A stretch of 64,000 bases of DNA from JAFKFH01 sp017307375 (lineage in GTDB: Bacteria; Pseudomonadota; Alphaproteobacteria; Ferrovibrionales; Ferrovibrionaceae), in the NCBI GenBank assembly GCA_965229335.1, contig OZ245874.1:4774001-4838000 (forward strand), written 5' to 3'. A model generated the notes under the pieces. That model had not been told where the DNA came from. It ran no database searches and was given only the letters and a program-made list of their open reading frames with translations. The position numbers and the translations under genes are program-made. Positions 29,336 through 38,902 of the stretch are shown here, piece after piece (the stretch's first letter is position 1; every line of letters begins with the position of its first letter).

Positions 29336-29647
29336 ATGCGTCGCTTTGCCCTTGTCCTTCTCGCCGCGATCACCGTCAGCCCCGCCGCCCGGGCCAGCAA
29401 CATTCCAGACTCTTATTGGGCCGAGCCGTTGCCGACGGCGATGTATGCCGCAACGATCCGCGGCATCCAATCGAAGTTGAAGGAACTGAATTGCTACCGT
29501 GGCGCAATCGACGGCATCGCCGGGCGTGGCACCACCGGGGGGATCAAGGCGTGGCAGAAGGCCAACAACGCGCCGCAGAACGGAATCGTCAGCGAACCGC
29601 TGATGCAGTCGCTGCTGAACGCCCAGTCGGTGCCCTGCAGGCGCTGA
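29336..29647 (+). CDS. Small secreted peptidoglycan-binding-domain protein
   Basis: 103 residues. A signal peptide (RRFALVLLAAITVSPAARA, about residues 2-20) is followed by a single PG_binding_1 repeat: IQSKLKELNCYRGAIDGIAG then TTGGIKAWQKANN. This domain binds the cell-wall peptide or glycan; no catalytic domain is attached. Two Cys residues (in LNCYRG and VPCRR) may pair. It lies 27 bases after the TRAP-type binding protein and is probably in the same transcript. It ends 3 bases before the convergent kinase gene. Confidence 0.85.
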   Translation: MRRFALVLLAAITVSPAARASNIPDSYWAEPLPTAMYAATIRGIQSKLKELNCYRGAIDGIAGRGTTGGIKAWQKANNAPQNGIVSEPLMQSLLNAQSVPCRR

Positions 29648-29650
29648 CCC

Positions 29651-31894
29651 TCAATCCGGGCAGGCCGCGGCCAGCGCATCGGCCAGGGCCTGCGGCCGGA
29701 CCGGCTTGGTGACGACGGCGGCCATGCCCGCCGCCCGGTAGGCGGCCTGCGCCTCGGGCAGCACGTTGGCGGTCACGGCAATGACCGGGACGCGTCCGGC
29801 GGCGCCCGGCAGCGCGCGGATCGCCCGCGTCGCCTCGACACCGTCGATTCCCGGCATCTGGATATCCATCAGCACCACGTCATACGTGCCGCTGGCCGCC
29901 GCATTGACCGCGGCCTCGCCGGAAACGACCGTCGTGGCGCGATGCTTCCAGGCGGCAAGCAGGCTTTCGAGCACCTCCCGATTGATCGCGTTGTCCTCGG
30001 CGACCAGGACCGCCAGGCTGCGGCCCGGCACGGCCTTGGCCGGCGGGGACGGCAGTTCGGGCGGGGCGGCAGCTTGGGCCAGCGCGGTGAACCAGAAGCG
30101 GCTGCCGCGGCCGTCGGGCTGCTCGAAGCCGACATCGCCGCCGAGCAGACGCGCCAGCCGGCGCGCGATCGCCAGCCCCAGCCCCGAACCGCCGTGACGC
30201 CGGCTGGTCGAGGCATCGCCCTGGGCGAAGCTATCGAACATGCGGGCCTGAACCGCGGGGGAGACGCCGATGCCGGTATCGGTGACGGCGGCCCGCAATT
30301 CGACGAGATCGGGTCCGACATTGCTGGCCCGCAAGGTGACGTCGATGCGTCCGCCCTCGGTGAACTTGATCGCATTGCCGACGAGGTTCAGCAGGATCTG
30401 ACGAAAGCGTCGCTCGTCGGTCCGCACCCAGGCGGGGACCGACGGATCGGCGTCGAAGGTCATCACGTTGTCGCGCTCCTCGGCCCGCGGCGTCAGCAGG
30501 TCGACGACGGCGCGGAGGCTTTCCGCCGGATCGAACACTTCCGGCTCGATCGCGAGCTTGCCGGCTTCGATCCGGGCAAGGTCGAGAATTTCGTCGACCA
30601 GCGTCAGCAACTGGTCGGCCGAGCGCCGCATCAGCGTCAGCCAGCGCCGCTGCTCGGCCGTCAGATAGGTCGCGCCGATCACTTCGCCCATGCCGATGAT
30701 GCCGTTCAACGGTGTGCGCAGTTCGTGGCTGACCACCGCGAGGAAGTCGGATTTGGCCCGGCTTGCCAGTTCGGCCTGTTCCTTGGCCAGGGCCAGCGCT
30801 TCACGCTGGCGGACGATCTCGGTGAAATCGGTATAGAGCCCGACCGTGCCGCCGGTGGCGGTCTTGTGCTTGCGGATAAAGACGAAACGCCCGTCGCGCA
30901 ATTCCTCGACCAGGCCGCCGGCGACCGGAGTCGCGTGATACTGCTCGAGGCTTGCCCGCCAGTCGGCCTTGGCCTGGCCGGTGCCAGTAACGATCTCGTT
31001 GGCCAGCGCGGTATCGAGGATTTCGGCCAGCGAGGTGCCGCGGCGCAGGATCGGCTCGGTCGACGGAAACAGTTCGATGAAACGACGGTTGTAGATCACC
31101 ACCCGATCGGCGGCATCGTAGAGCACGAAGCCATCGCCCAGGGCGGAGAGGGCATCGTCGAGCTGCTCGGACGCCCGCCGCGCCTCCGCCTCGCTCGACG
31201 AGATCGCGGCTGTCGCGCTCTCGGCCCGGTCACGCGCCGCGCGAAGTTCGCCGGTGGCAAGATCGAGAGCATGGCGCTTCTGCTCGGTCTGCCGGTAGAG
31301 ACGCCAGATGGCGACGGCGGAAGCGGCGGCCGTCACGACCAGCAGCAGGAAACCGAAGGCGAAAATCTCCAGCCGCCGGAGGATGCGTGCGCGGGCCGCG
31401 AGACGCTGCTGGCCGGCCAGGAAGGTCGCTTCGGTCGCAAAATCCGCCACCAAGGGCTGCAGGGCGAAGCCCGCCCTGGCGATCGCCAAGGCGGTCTCGC
31501 GCGGCGGGTCGCCGCCGACCAGTTGCTCGGCCTCCCCGAGATAGGTCCGGAGGCTGGCGACGACCTGCTGATAGCGCGCGACCGCGGTGAAGAACGCGCG
31601 TGCATCGTCCGTCTCGGCGGCGGCAACCCGCGAATAAAGGGCGTCGATACGCTCACGAATAAGGCCCGGTGTGGCATCCGGCGCCGCCATCGAGTAGCGC
31701 TGGGCGGCGGCGACCAGCCGCCACAGGTCGACCTCGAGTTGGGCGACCAACGCCAGGGTATCATCGTCCGGCCCGCCGATCTGACCGGCGAGTTGACCGC
31801 GGATGACGCCGAACAACAATCCCAGCCCGAGCGTCACGGCCGCCGCCGCGACGACGATTCCGCTCAAGGCGCGCCGCCAACGCTGCCGCGTCAT
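29651..31894 (-). CDS. Membrane hybrid histidine kinase/response regulator
   Basis: 747 residues. TM1 (about 12-31) and TM2 (about 176-198) enclose a mostly helical periplasmic sensor (about 40-170), of the kind seen in TorS-like kinases. A coiled coil and a PAS domain (about 245-360) follow. The HisKA is classical, H390 in SHELRTPLNGIIGMGE; the HATPase has N-box LLNLVGNAIKF, DTGIGV and GGSGLGLAI; and the C-terminal receiver has phospho-acceptor D677 (MDIQMPG). No HPt domain or DNA-binding partner is visible. Helical-bundle sensors of this type can read a periplasmic binding protein, as TorS reads TorT. Confidence 0.92.
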   Translation of the reverse strand: MTRQRWRRALSGIVVAAAAVTLGLGLLFGVIRGQLAGQIGGPDDDTLALVAQLEVDLWRLVAAAQRYSMAAPDATPGLIRERIDALYSRVAAAETDDARAFFTAVARYQQVVASLRTYLGEAEQLVGGDPPRETALAIARAGFALQPLVADFATEATFLAGQQRLAARARILRRLEIFAFGFLLLVVTAAASAVAIWRLYRQTEQKRHALDLATGELRAARDRAESATAAISSSEAEARRASEQLDDALSALGDGFVLYDAADRVVIYNRRFIELFPSTEPILRRGTSLAEILDTALANEIVTGTGQAKADWRASLEQYHATPVAGGLVEELRDGRFVFIRKHKTATGGTVGLYTDFTEIVRQREALALAKEQAELASRAKSDFLAVVSHELRTPLNGIIGMGEVIGATYLTAEQRRWLTLMRRSADQLLTLVDEILDLARIEAGKLAIEPEVFDPAESLRAVVDLLTPRAEERDNVMTFDADPSVPAWVRTDERRFRQILLNLVGNAIKFTEGGRIDVTLRASNVGPDLVELRAAVTDTGIGVSPAVQARMFDSFAQGDASTSRRHGGSGLGLAIARRLARLLGGDVGFEQPDGRGSRFWFTALAQAAAPPELPSPPAKAVPGRSLAVLVAEDNAINREVLESLLAAWKHRATTVVSGEAAVNAAASGTYDVVLMDIQMPGIDGVEATRAIRALPGAAGRVPVIAVTANVLPEAQAAYRAAGMAAVVTKPVRPQALADALAAACPD

Positions 31895-31996
31895 CGGTCG
31901 GTCGCCTCGGCCGTGCGGCTGCGGCGATTGTCGTTCAGCGAAAATCCTCCCGTCTCATGGCGGCGAGCATGCCATGCCGCGGGGACGAGACAAAGC

Positions 31997-34900
31997 TCAG
32001 TCGTCGCCGGCAGCCGGGGCGTGCCCATGGCGGCGGCCGAACCGGCGGCGAGCCCAGCTGGTGAGGTCGTCGATATAGGAGATGATCACCGGCACCACGA
32101 TCAGGGTCAGCAGCGTCGACGAGATCAGGCCGCCGATCACCGCATGGGCCATCGGCGCACGTTGGCGGGCGCCTTCGCCGATACCGAGGGCCAGGGGCAG
32201 CATGCCGAAGATCATGGCCAGCGTCGTCATCAGGATCGGACGCAGGCGGATGATGCCGGCCTCGGTGATCGCCTCGTCGCGACCCGCACCGGCGTGGCGC
32301 TGCTGATTGAAGAAGTCGACGAGCAGGATCGCGTTCTTGGTCACGAGGCCCATCAGCATGATGAAGCCGATGACCGAGAAGATGTTCAGCGTCGTGCCGG
32401 CGATGAGCAGACCAAGGAACACGCCGATCAGCGACAGCGGCAGCGATACCATGATGGCGATCGGCTGCAGGAACGAGCCGAACTGCGAAGCCAGGATCAG
32501 GTAGATCAGAATGACCGCGAGGCTGAGCGCCAGCCCGGCGAAATAGGCCGTCTCAGCGATATCCTTGGTCGAGCCGCCGTAGATGATCTGGTAGCCCGGC
32601 GGCAGCTTCATCGCAGCCGAGCGCGCCTGCAGGTCGCGGCCGATGTCGCCGGCCGGCCGGCCGTAGGTATTGGCGCCGACCAGCACCTCGCGGGTCAGGT
32701 CGCAGCGGTTGATCTGCGATGCGCCGGTGCCCTCGTCGAAGCGGGCGATCTCGGCCAGTTGCACCAGCTTGGGCTGGCCGTCGGATCCGGCTTGGCCCGA
32801 GGTGACATAGAGCCGTTCGAGGTCACCCTTCGAGGTGCGGTCGTCGCGGCCCAGCCTGATCAGGACGTCGTAGTTGTCACCTGCCTCGTCGCGCCAGGTC
32901 GATGCGGCCTCGCCGGCCAGCAGCGGCCGCAGGGTCTGGACGACCTGGCCGAGGCCGATGCCCAGATCGTTGGCAAGCTCGCGGTTCAGGCGCACCGACA
33001 GGATCGGCTTGGCCGCCTTCAGCGACGAATCGAGGTCGACGACGCCCGGAACGGTCCGCGCCATCGCCATGAATTCCTGCGAAATCTGGTCGAGCGTCGC
33101 GATGTCGCGGCCCAGGATCGAGACCTGGATCGGCTTCTGGAAGCCGACCGCGCCGGGCACGCCGATATTGAGCGTCAGGCCGGGAATACGCTGCAGCCGC
33201 TCGCGGATCGGCTGGGTCAGGGTCTCGGGGCTGCGCGTGCGCTTGTGGATGTCGATCAGGCGGACGTAGATCGAGCCGACGTTCTTGCCCTGCGCCATGC
33301 CGGCGTTGATGGTGCCGAACGAATAGGCGATCTCGGGAAATTCGGCCAGCGCCTGCTGAACCTGCGCGACCTTTGCGCCGGTGTATTCGAGCGACGAGCC
33401 GACCGGTCCGGTGATTTCGACGATCATCTCGGAAAGATCGGCGGCCGGCACGAACTCGACGCCGATGCGCGGCACCAGCATGAACGAGCCGACGAAGATG
33501 GCGATCGCGGCGATCATCGTGATGATGCGGTGGCGCAGGCTCCAGCCGATGATCGCGCCATAGACCCGGCCCATCCATTGATGGACGGCCTCGTGCCCCT
33601 GCATGAAGCGGTCGACGAAGCCGCCGGGCTTGCGCTTGCTCTCGGGCTCGGGCCACACGCTCGACAGCATCGGGTCGAGGGTGAACGAGACGAACAGCGA
33701 GATCAGCACGGCGACCGCGACGGTCAGGCCGAACTGCAGGAAGAAGCGGCCGACGATGCCCCCCATGAAGGCGACCGGCAGGAACACCGCGACGATGGTG
33801 AAGGTGGTGGCCAGCACCGCGAGGCCGATTTCGTTGGTGCCGTCGAGCGCCGCCTGACGGTGGCTCTTGCCCATCTCGTGATGGCGGGTGATGTTTTCGC
33901 GCACGACGATCGCGTCGTCGATCAGGATGCCGATGGCCAGCGACAGCGCCATCAGCGTCATCATGTTGAGGGTGAAACCGGCGAAGAACAGCGCGACGAA
34001 GGTGCCCATCACCGCGATCGGCAAGGTCAGGCCGGTGATGATCGTCGACCGCCAGGATGCCAGGAAGATCAGCACGATCACGATCGTCAGCACGCCGCCC
34101 TCGAACAGCGTCTGGCGGACATTGGCGACCGAATTGCGGATGCCACGGGACGAGTCGCGGACGATGTCGATCACGATGTCCGGCGGCAGTCCCTTCTTGA
34201 TCTCGGCAAGCTGTGCGTAGAGGCGGTCGACCACCTCGATCGTGTTGGCGTCCTGGACCTTGACCACCTCGACGGCGACGGCGCGGCGGCCGTCGAGCAG
34301 GGCGAGGCTCTCTTCCTCCTCGGCGCCGTCGATCACGTCGGCGATTTCCTCCAGCGGGATCAGCGCGCCGCCGCGGCGGGCGATCACCAGCGACCGGAAA
34401 TCCTCCGGCTTGCGCAGCCGGCCTTCGATCTGGACGACGCGGTCGCCGCCGAACTGGGTGACGGTCCCGGCCGGCAGGTCCTGGTTCTCGATCTTGACAG
34501 CGTTAAGAACGGTGTCGACGCCGATGTTGAAGGCGGCGAGGCGCTCGGGGTTCAGCCGGATCTGGATCTGGCGCTTGACGCCGCCGGCAATGGTGACGCG
34601 GCCGACGCCGCGGACGTTCTGCAGTTGCTTGACGATGATCTGGTCGGTGATCGTCGTGATGTCGCGCGGCGTCCGCTGCTTGGAGGCGACCGAGAACGAC
34701 AGGATCGGCGCCTCGTCGGGGTTGAAACGCGTGATTTCGGGCGTCTTGACCTCGGTGCGGAACTGCCCGGCGATCGCCGACAGCTTTTCGCGCACGTCGT
34801 TGACCGCGACCTGCGAATTCACCGTCAGATCGAACTCGATCAGCACGACCGAGCGGCCCTCGTAGGATTTCGAGGTCAGCTTGCGGATGCCGGCAACCGT

Positions 34901-35116
34901 GTTGACCGCTTCCTCGACCTTGCGCGTGACGTCGGCTTCGACGGCCTCCGGCGAGGCGCCGGGATACGACGTCGAAACGACGACGAGCGGGAAGTCGATC
35001 GACGGAAACTGGTCGACCCCGAGACGGTTGTAGGAAAACAGCCCGAGCACCAGCAGCGCCACCATCATCATGGTGGCGAAGACCGGGTTATCGACGCTGA
35101 CGCGGGTCAACCACAT
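31997..35116 (-). CDS. RND efflux pump inner-membrane subunit (HAE1/AcrB type)
   Basis: 1039 residues, full length for AcrB-type proteins. The two-fold repeat has twelve membrane helices and two large periplasmic loops. The N-terminal VSVDNPVFATMMMVALLVLG and the proton-relay Asp pair in helix 4 (ILIDDAIVV, near residue 400) are clear. FMLMGLVTKNAILLVDF in the second half matches helix 10. It is a proton-driven drug/solvent exporter, related by sequence pattern to the MdtB/MexF-like HAE1 branch. It lies 24 bases downstream of the adaptor gene; no outer-membrane channel gene is adjacent. Confidence 0.94.
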   Translation of the reverse strand: MWLTRVSVDNPVFATMMMVALLVLGLFSYNRLGVDQFPSIDFPLVVVSTSYPGASPEAVEADVTRKVEEAVNTVAGIRKLTSKSYEGRSVVLIEFDLTVNSQVAVNDVREKLSAIAGQFRTEVKTPEITRFNPDEAPILSFSVASKQRTPRDITTITDQIIVKQLQNVRGVGRVTIAGGVKRQIQIRLNPERLAAFNIGVDTVLNAVKIENQDLPAGTVTQFGGDRVVQIEGRLRKPEDFRSLVIARRGGALIPLEEIADVIDGAEEEESLALLDGRRAVAVEVVKVQDANTIEVVDRLYAQLAEIKKGLPPDIVIDIVRDSSRGIRNSVANVRQTLFEGGVLTIVIVLIFLASWRSTIITGLTLPIAVMGTFVALFFAGFTLNMMTLMALSLAIGILIDDAIVVRENITRHHEMGKSHRQAALDGTNEIGLAVLATTFTIVAVFLPVAFMGGIVGRFFLQFGLTVAVAVLISLFVSFTLDPMLSSVWPEPESKRKPGGFVDRFMQGHEAVHQWMGRVYGAIIGWSLRHRIITMIAAIAIFVGSFMLVPRIGVEFVPAADLSEMIVEITGPVGSSLEYTGAKVAQVQQALAEFPEIAYSFGTINAGMAQGKNVGSIYVRLIDIHKRTRSPETLTQPIRERLQRIPGLTLNIGVPGAVGFQKPIQVSILGRDIATLDQISQEFMAMARTVPGVVDLDSSLKAAKPILSVRLNRELANDLGIGLGQVVQTLRPLLAGEAASTWRDEAGDNYDVLIRLGRDDRTSKGDLERLYVTSGQAGSDGQPKLVQLAEIARFDEGTGASQINRCDLTREVLVGANTYGRPAGDIGRDLQARSAAMKLPPGYQIIYGGSTKDIAETAYFAGLALSLAVILIYLILASQFGSFLQPIAIMVSLPLSLIGVFLGLLIAGTTLNIFSVIGFIMLMGLVTKNAILLVDFFNQQRHAGAGRDEAITEAGIIRLRPILMTTLAMIFGMLPLALGIGEGARQRAPMAHAVIGGLISSTLLTLIVVPVIISYIDDLTSWARRRFGRRHGHAPAAGDD

Positions 35117-35140
35117 GGGGCGCCCCCTTCTGCCTGACGA

Positions 35141-36292
35141 TCAGCGCTGGGCCAACCGGGCCTTCATGCCGTCGGCCAGGTTGATGAACGGAGCGATCAG
35201 GACCTGATCGCCCGGCTTGAGGCCGGATCTGATCTCGGCCATATCGTCTTCGGTTCCCGTCATCCCGACATCGACCGGCCGACGTGCCAGCATATCGCCG
35301 GCCAGCACATAGACCACGCTGGCACCACCCTCCCGGCGGATGGCCTTTTCCGGCACCGCCAGCGCCTCGTCGACCTGGCTGATGATCACCTTGCCCGAGG
35401 CGAACATGCCGCCCTTCAGCCGGTGGTCGGGATTAGGCAGGATCACGAAGATCGGAATCGCCCGGGTGCCGGTCGCGACCGTCGGGTTGATGCGGTCGAT
35501 CCGGCCGACGAATACCTGATTGCCGAAGCCTTCGACGCGCAAGCGAACCTGCTGGCCGATCGCAAGCCTCGGCACTTCGCGGGCGGGCACCAGGGCTTCG
35601 ACCTCGATCTCATCGAGGCTGACGACCGAAAACAGCCGGGCGTCGACGTTGACGTTCTCGCCCGGATTGACCCAGCGTTCGCCCACTTCACCGGCGATCG
35701 GCGCGACGATGGTGGCATCGGCCAGCGACTTGCGAGCCTGAGCGACCTGGGCCTCGATCGCCGCGATCTGGGCGGCATTGGCATTGAGGTTCGATTGCGC
35801 CTGGTCGGAGGCCATGTCCGAAACGATGCCGCGCTGCTTGAGCGTCTGGGCATTGGCGTTCGAGCGCTCCAACACCGCACGCGCCGCCTTGACCTGTTCG
35901 AGATTGGCCACGCGCTCGTTCAAGCGGGCTTTGAGCATCACGGTATCGAGACGGGCCAGCACCTGACCTTGCCGCACCTGCTCGCCGCGGCGAACCAGCA
36001 CCTCGGCGATCGTGCCGGCGACCTCGGCCTTGACGACCGACTGTCGTACCGGGTTCATCGAGCCCGATACCCGCGCGACCTGGCGCAGGCCGGTTCGGAC
36101 CGCGGCCGCCATATCTTCCGGTGCGAGTTCGATCTGCGGGGTCGGGGCTGCTGCCTGGGCCGTTGACGGCGGCGCGGCGGCGGGCCCCCGACGCTCACGC
36201 AATACATAGGCGGCGCCGCCAGCCAAGCCCAGAATGACGAGCCCGCCCACGATCCACCGCCAGGCGCGACTGCGACCGGTGGCACTCCCCAT
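35141..36292 (-). CDS. RND efflux adaptor (membrane fusion protein)
   Basis: 383 residues from the ATG at 36292. An N-terminal membrane anchor (about residues 10-30), a lipoyl domain split by a helical hairpin (VSGSMNPVRQSVVKAEVAGTI, then LARLDTVMLKARL, coiled coil about 110-190), and beta-barrel and membrane-proximal domains (VNPGENVNVDARLF, VPEKAIRREGG) are the MFP order. It bridges the RND pump and a TolC-like channel. An in-frame upstream start (36331) would place charged residues before the anchor. It is first in the mfp-rnd operon. Confidence 0.93.
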   Translation of the reverse strand: MGSATGRSRAWRWIVGGLVILGLAGGAAYVLRERRGPAAAPPSTAQAAAPTPQIELAPEDMAAAVRTGLRQVARVSGSMNPVRQSVVKAEVAGTIAEVLVRRGEQVRQGQVLARLDTVMLKARLNERVANLEQVKAARAVLERSNANAQTLKQRGIVSDMASDQAQSNLNANAAQIAAIEAQVAQARKSLADATIVAPIAGEVGERWVNPGENVNVDARLFSVVSLDEIEVEALVPAREVPRLAIGQQVRLRVEGFGNQVFVGRIDRINPTVATGTRAIPIFVILPNPDHRLKGGMFASGKVIISQVDEALAVPEKAIRREGGASVVYVLAGDMLARRPVDVGMTGTEDDMAEIRSGLKPGDQVLIAPFINLADGMKARLAQR

Positions 36293-36329
36293 GTCACCCT
36301 GCCCCGCCGTCCTCACAACAAGAACGGTC

Positions 36330-36369
36330 AATTCTTCTCGAATGGCGCGAAGAATTAGCCATTTGGCTA
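36330..36369. promoter_or_regulatory. Two inverted repeats in the divergent RND/diguanylate cyclase promoter region
   Basis: AATTCTTC (36330-36337) pairs with GAAGAATT (36349-36356), and TAGCCA (36356-36361) pairs with TGGCTA (36364-36369). Both lie 38-77 bases upstream of the adaptor ATG, in the 196-base divergent region. They look like operator sites for a repressor of the pump; no regulator gene is adjacent. Confidence 0.5.
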
Positions 36370-36488
36370 TTTCACGTCAACATATATCGGCGCGAGATAT
36401 TCGACTGATGGTCATAACTTACGAAGCGTGACGGACTTCGGGACGAAGGCAGGCTATCAACAAGAGCGTCGCAGGCGGATTCCGGACC

Positions 36489-38309
36489 ATGCCCGTCAAT
36501 ACTTTCCTGATGCAACAAGGCGCCGGGCTTCCGGATACGCGGCATTTTCGCCGGGCAGCCCGGCTGGTCGCCTTACTTACGGGATTTGTCACTATCCTGC
36601 TCGCAGGCGGCGCCACGTTCGCGGCGCTGAACGAGCGGGACGAGGCGATCGTTTCCAGCAGCCGGACCCTGGCGGCACTGGTCCACAGCCTGGCCGAACA
36701 CGCGGCACGCACCCTGGCCGAGGCGGACCGGGCGATGCGCACGGTGGTCGAGACGCTCGACGATCCGCGCGCCGGCCCAGCCACCACCCACGAATTGCTC
36801 AGGCGGTTGAGCAGCGAATTGCCGCAGGTCCGATCGATGCTGCAGCTCGATTCGTCCGGCCGCGCGGTCGCCGATGCGGTCAGCCAGCCCCCGCGCCCGT
36901 TCGTCGGCGCCGATCGTCCCTATTTCCGTGTGCAGCGCGAGGCGACGACCGACGATCTCTTCATCGGGCTGCCGATCAGGGGCGCGCTGAGCGGCCAGTG
37001 GACGATCGCGCTGAGCCGCCGGGTTCTGGCCTCGAACGGCCGCTTTGCCGGGGTCGTCGCGGCAGCACTCGACCTGGCCTATTTCAACAGCTTTTTCAGC
37101 ACGCTCCTCGAACCCGGGGGCGATATTGCGATCTTCCGTGCCGATGGTCGCCTGCTGGTACGCCAGCCGATCGTCGAATCCCTGCTCGGCTCGGAAATCA
37201 TCTCGGGCGCGGACCTGGACGCTCTGGCAAGTCAGGGACCACGACCCGGTACGGGCGTCGACGGCATCTCGCGCATCGTTGCCGTTCGCGCGGTCACCGG
37301 CCAGCCGCTCTTCGTGTCAGCGTCGGTCAGCCTGGATACGGCGCTGGCCAATTGGCGCGAGCGGACACGATGGCTGGCCGGGGGAACCGCCCTCGCCTGC
37401 CTCGTCATCGGCATTCTGGGGTGGCTGCTGTCGCGGCGGCTGCAGGGGCTCGCCGTTCAGAGCGCGGCGATGGTGCAGGTCACCGGGCTGATGGATGCGA
37501 TGCTGGCGGCGATCGGCCAGGGCATCGTCATTACCGACGCCCGCGACCACATCATGCTGGCCAATCGCCAGGCCGCCGATCTCAGCGGCACGCCACCCGA
37601 CAAGATGCGGCCCGGCGAGAGCCTGAAGCTGGCGGCCGGGCGTGGAGCCCGATCGGCCCCCCAGGTGATCCAGCTGGCAGACGGCCGCAAGACGGCAGTC
37701 CGCCGCGATGCCATGCCCGACGGCAATACCGTGACGATCCTGACCGACGTCACGGCGGAGAAGGCGGCGGAAGCGAAGTTGACGCGGCTCGCGATGCTCG
37801 ATCCGCTGACCGAACTGCCGAACCGGCGCGCCTTCCTGGAGGCCGCGGAGGGCGAGATCAACCGGGTGCGCCGTCATGCCGGACGGGCCTGCATCGCCAT
37901 CCTCGACATCGATCACTTCAAGCAGGTCAACGATCGCCACGGCCATCAGACCGGCGACGTTCTGCTCCGAACGCTGGCCGATCTCTGGGCCGAAATGCTG
38001 CGCTCCAGCGACACCCTGGCCCGCTATGGCGGTGAGGAGTTCATCGTATTGATGCCGGAAACCGAGCCCGGTATCGCGATCCGGCTGCTGGAACGGTTGC
38101 GCCAGGCCACGTCGTCGCGCCATCTCGGGGCCGGGCCGGACGATCTGCGGGTTACCGTATCGATCGGCCTGGCCGCGCTGGGGCCGGACGGCCACGTCGA
38201 AGACGCGATCGAGGCGGCAGACGCGGCCCTGTACCAGGCGAAAGCCGAGGGCCGGAACCGCGTGCGCGCCGCGCCCACCGACCCCGCCGCCCATCGGCGG
38301 CAGGGGTGA
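36489..38309 (+). CDS. Membrane diguanylate cyclase with periplasmic sensor and PAS domain
   Basis: 606 residues. TM1 (about 26-47), a PDC/Cache-like periplasmic domain (about 48-285) with a DRPYFRVQ motif, TM2 (about 298-318), a PAS domain (about 330-420) and a GGDEF domain (about 430-592) follow in order. The active site is GGEEF at 514-518, intact for cyclic di-GMP synthesis. An RxxD I-site (R505, D508) sits exactly five residues before it, so product inhibition is expected. There is no EAL domain. It probably links an external signal to c-di-GMP level. Confidence 0.93.
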   Translation: MPVNTFLMQQGAGLPDTRHFRRAARLVALLTGFVTILLAGGATFAALNERDEAIVSSSRTLAALVHSLAEHAARTLAEADRAMRTVVETLDDPRAGPATTHELLRRLSSELPQVRSMLQLDSSGRAVADAVSQPPRPFVGADRPYFRVQREATTDDLFIGLPIRGALSGQWTIALSRRVLASNGRFAGVVAAALDLAYFNSFFSTLLEPGGDIAIFRADGRLLVRQPIVESLLGSEIISGADLDALASQGPRPGTGVDGISRIVAVRAVTGQPLFVSASVSLDTALANWRERTRWLAGGTALACLVIGILGWLLSRRLQGLAVQSAAMVQVTGLMDAMLAAIGQGIVITDARDHIMLANRQAADLSGTPPDKMRPGESLKLAAGRGARSAPQVIQLADGRKTAVRRDAMPDGNTVTILTDVTAEKAAEAKLTRLAMLDPLTELPNRRAFLEAAEGEINRVRRHAGRACIAILDIDHFKQVNDRHGHQTGDVLLRTLADLWAEMLRSSDTLARYGGEEFIVLMPETEPGIAIRLLERLRQATSSRHLGAGPDDLRVTVSIGLAALGPDGHVEDAIEAADAALYQAKAEGRNRVRAAPTDPAAHRRQG

Positions 38310-38321
38310 ATTCCCCGCCGG

Positions 38322-38765
38322 CTATCTGCCGACGATGTCGCCACGGGTCGAGGCCAGGATCGCCATCAACTCGTCGTACTCCTTCTTCGGCACGCCGAAT
38401 TTCCTGAGCGTCTTGTCCATGTCGCCGGCCATCGCGTTGAATTCGGTGTCGGTGATGTCCATGCCCTTGTGCACCTCCAGCATGGTGCCGCCTCTATAGG
38501 TGCAGGGCCCGCCCGAGGCCGCACAGATCTGGTCGGCCAGGCTCGCCTTCAGCTTCGGGATGTTCGTGCGGGCAAAACGTCGGTTGATCACCGGATCGGC
38601 TGCCACATTGGCGATGAAATCGTCGACCACGGCGTTGATCGTCGGCATGCCACCGATTCGGGCATAGAGACTGGGCGGCGGCACGGTCGGGTCGGCAGCC
38701 ATTTCGGCGCAGGCGGCAAGGCCGAGGCCGAGGGCGAGAACGAGTGGCAGGTGGAGTTTTCTCAT
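38322..38765 (-). CDS. Lipoprotein truncated haemoglobin (group 1 type)
   Basis: 147 residues. An N-terminal lipoprotein signal has lipobox GLAAC with Cys at residue 19. The rest is a truncated haemoglobin: LYARIGGMPTINAVVDDF (helices A/B), FARTNIPKLKASLADQIC (E), GGPCTYRGGTMLEVHKGM with proximal His H99 (F), then helices G/H. The usual B10 Tyr is replaced by Ile (DDF-I51). Export and lipid anchoring are unusual for this family and imply a periplasmic role, for example O2/NO handling. The ATG at 38765 starts the signal peptide; the longer upstream reading has none. Confidence 0.85.
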   Translation of the reverse strand: MRKLHLPLVLALGLGLAACAEMAADPTVPPPSLYARIGGMPTINAVVDDFIANVAADPVINRRFARTNIPKLKASLADQICAASGGPCTYRGGTMLEVHKGMDITDTEFNAMAGDMDKTLRKFGVPKKEYDELMAILASTRGDIVGR

Positions 38766-38902
38766 GTCGTGGCTTTCCTGCGCGGGGGCTGATGGCTGAT
38801 ACGTCGGGAGCAGGCGGCTGGATTTCGAGGCGACTGGACCGGCGCGCCACACCGGCCTAGCATGCCGGGCAGATTTCATCCCCTGTGAGGAGTTCGCACA
38901 CG

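Noticed and set aside
29942..35137. Long plus-strand open frame (over 1700 codons)
   Set aside because: It runs opposite the histidine kinase and RND pump genes. Its product is Arg/Gln/Asp/His-rich with no domain, as expected for an antisense shadow in high-GC DNA.
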